DNA from: Actinomycetales bacterium UBA1383
Lineage (GTDB): Bacteria; Actinomycetota; Actinomycetes; Actinomycetales; Actinomycetaceae
Assembly (NCBI GenBank): GCA_002305415.1
Contig: DBQX01000035.1
Coordinates: 1 to 6,859, forward strand
Direction: 5' to 3'
DNA length: 6,859 bases
Shown: positions 5,430 to 6,859 of the stretch, piece after piece
Layout of the letters: every line of letters starts with the position of its first letter
Numbering within the stretch: position 1 is the first letter of the stretch
The notes under the pieces: generated by a model
What the model was told of the DNA's origin: nothing
Seen by the model: only the letters and a program-made list of their open reading frames with translations
The model's database searches: none
Made by a program: the position numbers and the translations under genes

Positions 5430-6859
5430 CCCAGTAGACGCAGGAAGCGGTCCGGGCCGCCCCACGCCGGCACCGCCCCGCCGCCCCGCCAAGTCGCCCG
5501 GCCGATGTCGTCGGCCACCGGGCCGCTGCAAGCCCGGCCACCCGGGATCGAGCGGATCGACACGCCCGAAGCGGCAGAACGGCTCGCCGGACGGCTCCTC
5601 GATCCGTCGCGCGGCGTCCCGGTGGTGGTGATCACCACCCCCAGCGGACGGGACGAGCCGTGGATCGACACCGACGAGGTGGCGGACGCGGTGCTCGGAC
5701 TGGCGGACGTCGTCGTGATGCCCACCGATTCCACGTCCTGGCGCTTCTCCGAGCTCATGCCTCCGGGGACGCAGGTGTTCGGCGGCGCCGGCCGGGCGTA
5801 CCCGCTCGGGCTGGAGTGGATCTCCGACCTGTCCCGCTCGCCCCTCCGATTCGCCTACGGTCCGGCTGACCGCACTCGCGCCACAGACGGACTGATCAGC
5901 GACGCCCTCGCCATGACGGCGGCGTCCACCGGCGCCACGGACACGCCGGTCCGTCCAGTCACCGGGACGGTCTCCATGCTGGTGGCGCCGTCGCGGGCCA
6001 TCGTCAAGCTGGACGACGACGGGCTGGGCACCGTCTGGCAGGAGCTCACCATCCCCGGGGTCCCCATCGACCACCTCCTCACCCGCGGACAGCGTGTCTC
6101 CGGCCTCCTCGATCCGGTCTCCAGGCGCGTGGACATCCGGACGATGCTGGTGCCCGCCCCGGATGCGGCGCGCTACGAGCCCGGCGACGTGGTCCTCGGC
6201 CGGGTGGAGGAGGTCCGGCCGGACGTGGTGCACATCGCGTTGCACCCCGGGGTCGTCGTCCCGGTCCCGAAGCACCGTGTCACGTCCAATCCCCTCGATG
6301 CGATGACGGAGCTGTTCAGCCCGGGGGAGACCGTGGTCGCACGGGTGGCGTGGCGGGACGAGGAACGGCCCGCCCTCCGTCTCGATGACGTCGACGACGA
6401 CGAGGCGCCCCTTCCGGCACCGCCAGTCCTGGCCGGTGGGCCACCGTGGCTCACGGTCCCGACTCCGGAACCGGCCCGCGTCGAGGAGGACCGCGCCCAG
6501 GACGCGATGCCGTCCTTCTCCATGGCGCCCAGCACCGAGTCCCGGGCGGCGCCCACGCGAACCCCGCCGACTCCACGCGACCTCCCCGGTGGCGGTCCGG
6601 TCCGCGTTCCGGCGCCACGCTCCGCGGTCAGCGACGCACTGCTCGAGGACACCCGGCGGCAGGCGGAGGCCTTCCGGATGAGGGCGGAGACCCTCGAGGC
6701 ACGGCTCCGGGACCTCGAGGCGAAGGTACGGGAGCAGAAGACGGCCCTGCGGCGGGAGAAGTTGCGCCAGAAGAACGCGGGGCCGCGTGGGCTGTCCGGG
6801 AACGAGGCGGAGCAGCGCTTCGAATACGAGGTCTACCTGGCGTGGCGGGACCGGATCCA
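5427..6859 (+). CDS. Unrecognised multidomain protein, 3' end off window
   Basis: The first 477 codons of a gene with no stop before the window ends. An in-frame TGA at 5415 and GAGG at 5418 fix the GTG start. Visible layout: a basic, Pro-rich N-terminus (1-40); an alpha/beta domain (about 41-165) with strand VPVVVIT, then LADVVVMPT, WRFSELMP and QVFGGAGRAYPLG; a first S1/OB-like module (about 178-241); a second, clearer one (about 250-325) with PGDVVLGRVEEVRPDVVHI and FSPGETVVARVAW; an acidic patch DDVDDDE (320-326); a Pro-rich linker (327-400); a strongly charged coiled coil (401-450); and the start of another domain, EQRFEYEVYLAWRDRI. There is no signal peptide or membrane segment. S1-like modules suggest RNA or ssDNA contact, which is inference. 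I cannot name the family. It sits just beyond a broken dehydrogenase gene, and it uses codons such as CCA, GCA, GTA, CGA and TTG, which look rarer in its neighbours (not counted). Coding status is firm, function unknown. Confidence 0.85.
   Translation, partial: MPSRRRKRSGPPHAGTAPPPRQVARPMSSATGPLQARPPGIERIDTPEAAERLAGRLLDPSRGVPVVVITTPSGRDEPWIDTDEVADAVLGLADVVVMPTDSTSWRFSELMPPGTQVFGGAGRAYPLGLEWISDLSRSPLRFAYGPADRTRATDGLISDALAMTAASTGATDTPVRPVTGTVSMLVAPSRAIVKLDDDGLGTVWQELTIPGVPIDHLLTRGQRVSGLLDPVSRRVDIRTMLVPAPDAARYEPGDVVLGRVEEVRPDVVHIALHPGVVVPVPKHRVTSNPLDAMTELFSPGETVVARVAWRDEERPALRLDDVDDDEAPLPAPPVLAGGPPWLTVPTPEPARVEEDRAQDAMPSFSMAPSTESRAAPTRTPPTPRDLPGGGPVRVPAPRSAVSDALLEDTRRQAEAFRMRAETLEARLRDLEAKVREQKTALRREKLRQKNAGPRGLSGNEAEQRFEYEVYLAWRDRI

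Noticed and set aside
5107..5541. Treating the dehydrogenase remnant as an intact 144-residue gene
   Set aside because: The first ~58 residues are shadow sequence antisense to the partial gene, without dehydrogenase similarity, and no proper ribosome site precedes the nominal start.
5355..6275. 306-codon leftward frame opposite the partial gene
   Set aside because: Low-complexity Arg/Asp/His-rich translation with no family pattern; the rightward frame has the ribosome site and domain-like sequence.

Overview
The window is high-GC DNA with strong G/C bias at third codon positions, GTG starts and actinobacterial-type genes (double TetR regulators, KstD-like flavoprotein). It most likely comes from a chromosome of a soil or environmental member of the Actinomycetia; nothing here fixes the genus. 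There are no rRNA, tRNA, CRISPR or recognisable insertion-sequence features.

Left to right: a leftward two-domain VOC/PhnB-like protein (133-1023) and a leftward TetR regulator (1139-1726). The regulator is divergent from a rightward KstD-type FAD dehydrogenase (1827-3548), and the shared 100-bp control region holds an inverted repeat between a plausible -35 and -10. A 16-bp-stem hairpin separates kstD from a convergent second TetR regulator of the WHG-domain type (3593-4264). This regulator is in turn divergent from a metallo-beta-lactamase-fold hydrolase (4345-5061). The 80 bp between them contain a perfect TTGACA -35 followed at once by a perfect 17-bp palindrome and a further inverted half-site, which is a textbook arrangement for a local TetR repressor. 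The left and centre of the window are therefore two small self-regulated 'repressor plus enzyme' modules, suggesting substrate-inducible turnover of a steroid-like or other hydrophobic ketone and of an ester, lactone or thioester. The substrates are inferred, not shown.

The right side differs. A leftward zinc-type medium-chain alcohol dehydrogenase survives only as its C-terminal ~85 residues (5107 to about 5370) and homology stops abruptly. Fifty-six bases further on, a rightward gene begins (GTG 5427) and runs off the window with 477 codons visible and no stop. Its product is not a family I can name: a basic disordered N-terminus, an alpha/beta domain, two S1/OB-like domains, an acidic and proline-rich linker, a coiled coil and the start of another domain. 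The broken dehydrogenase next to this gene looks like the edge of an inserted or rearranged accessory region, and the partial gene is the best candidate here for something undescribed.
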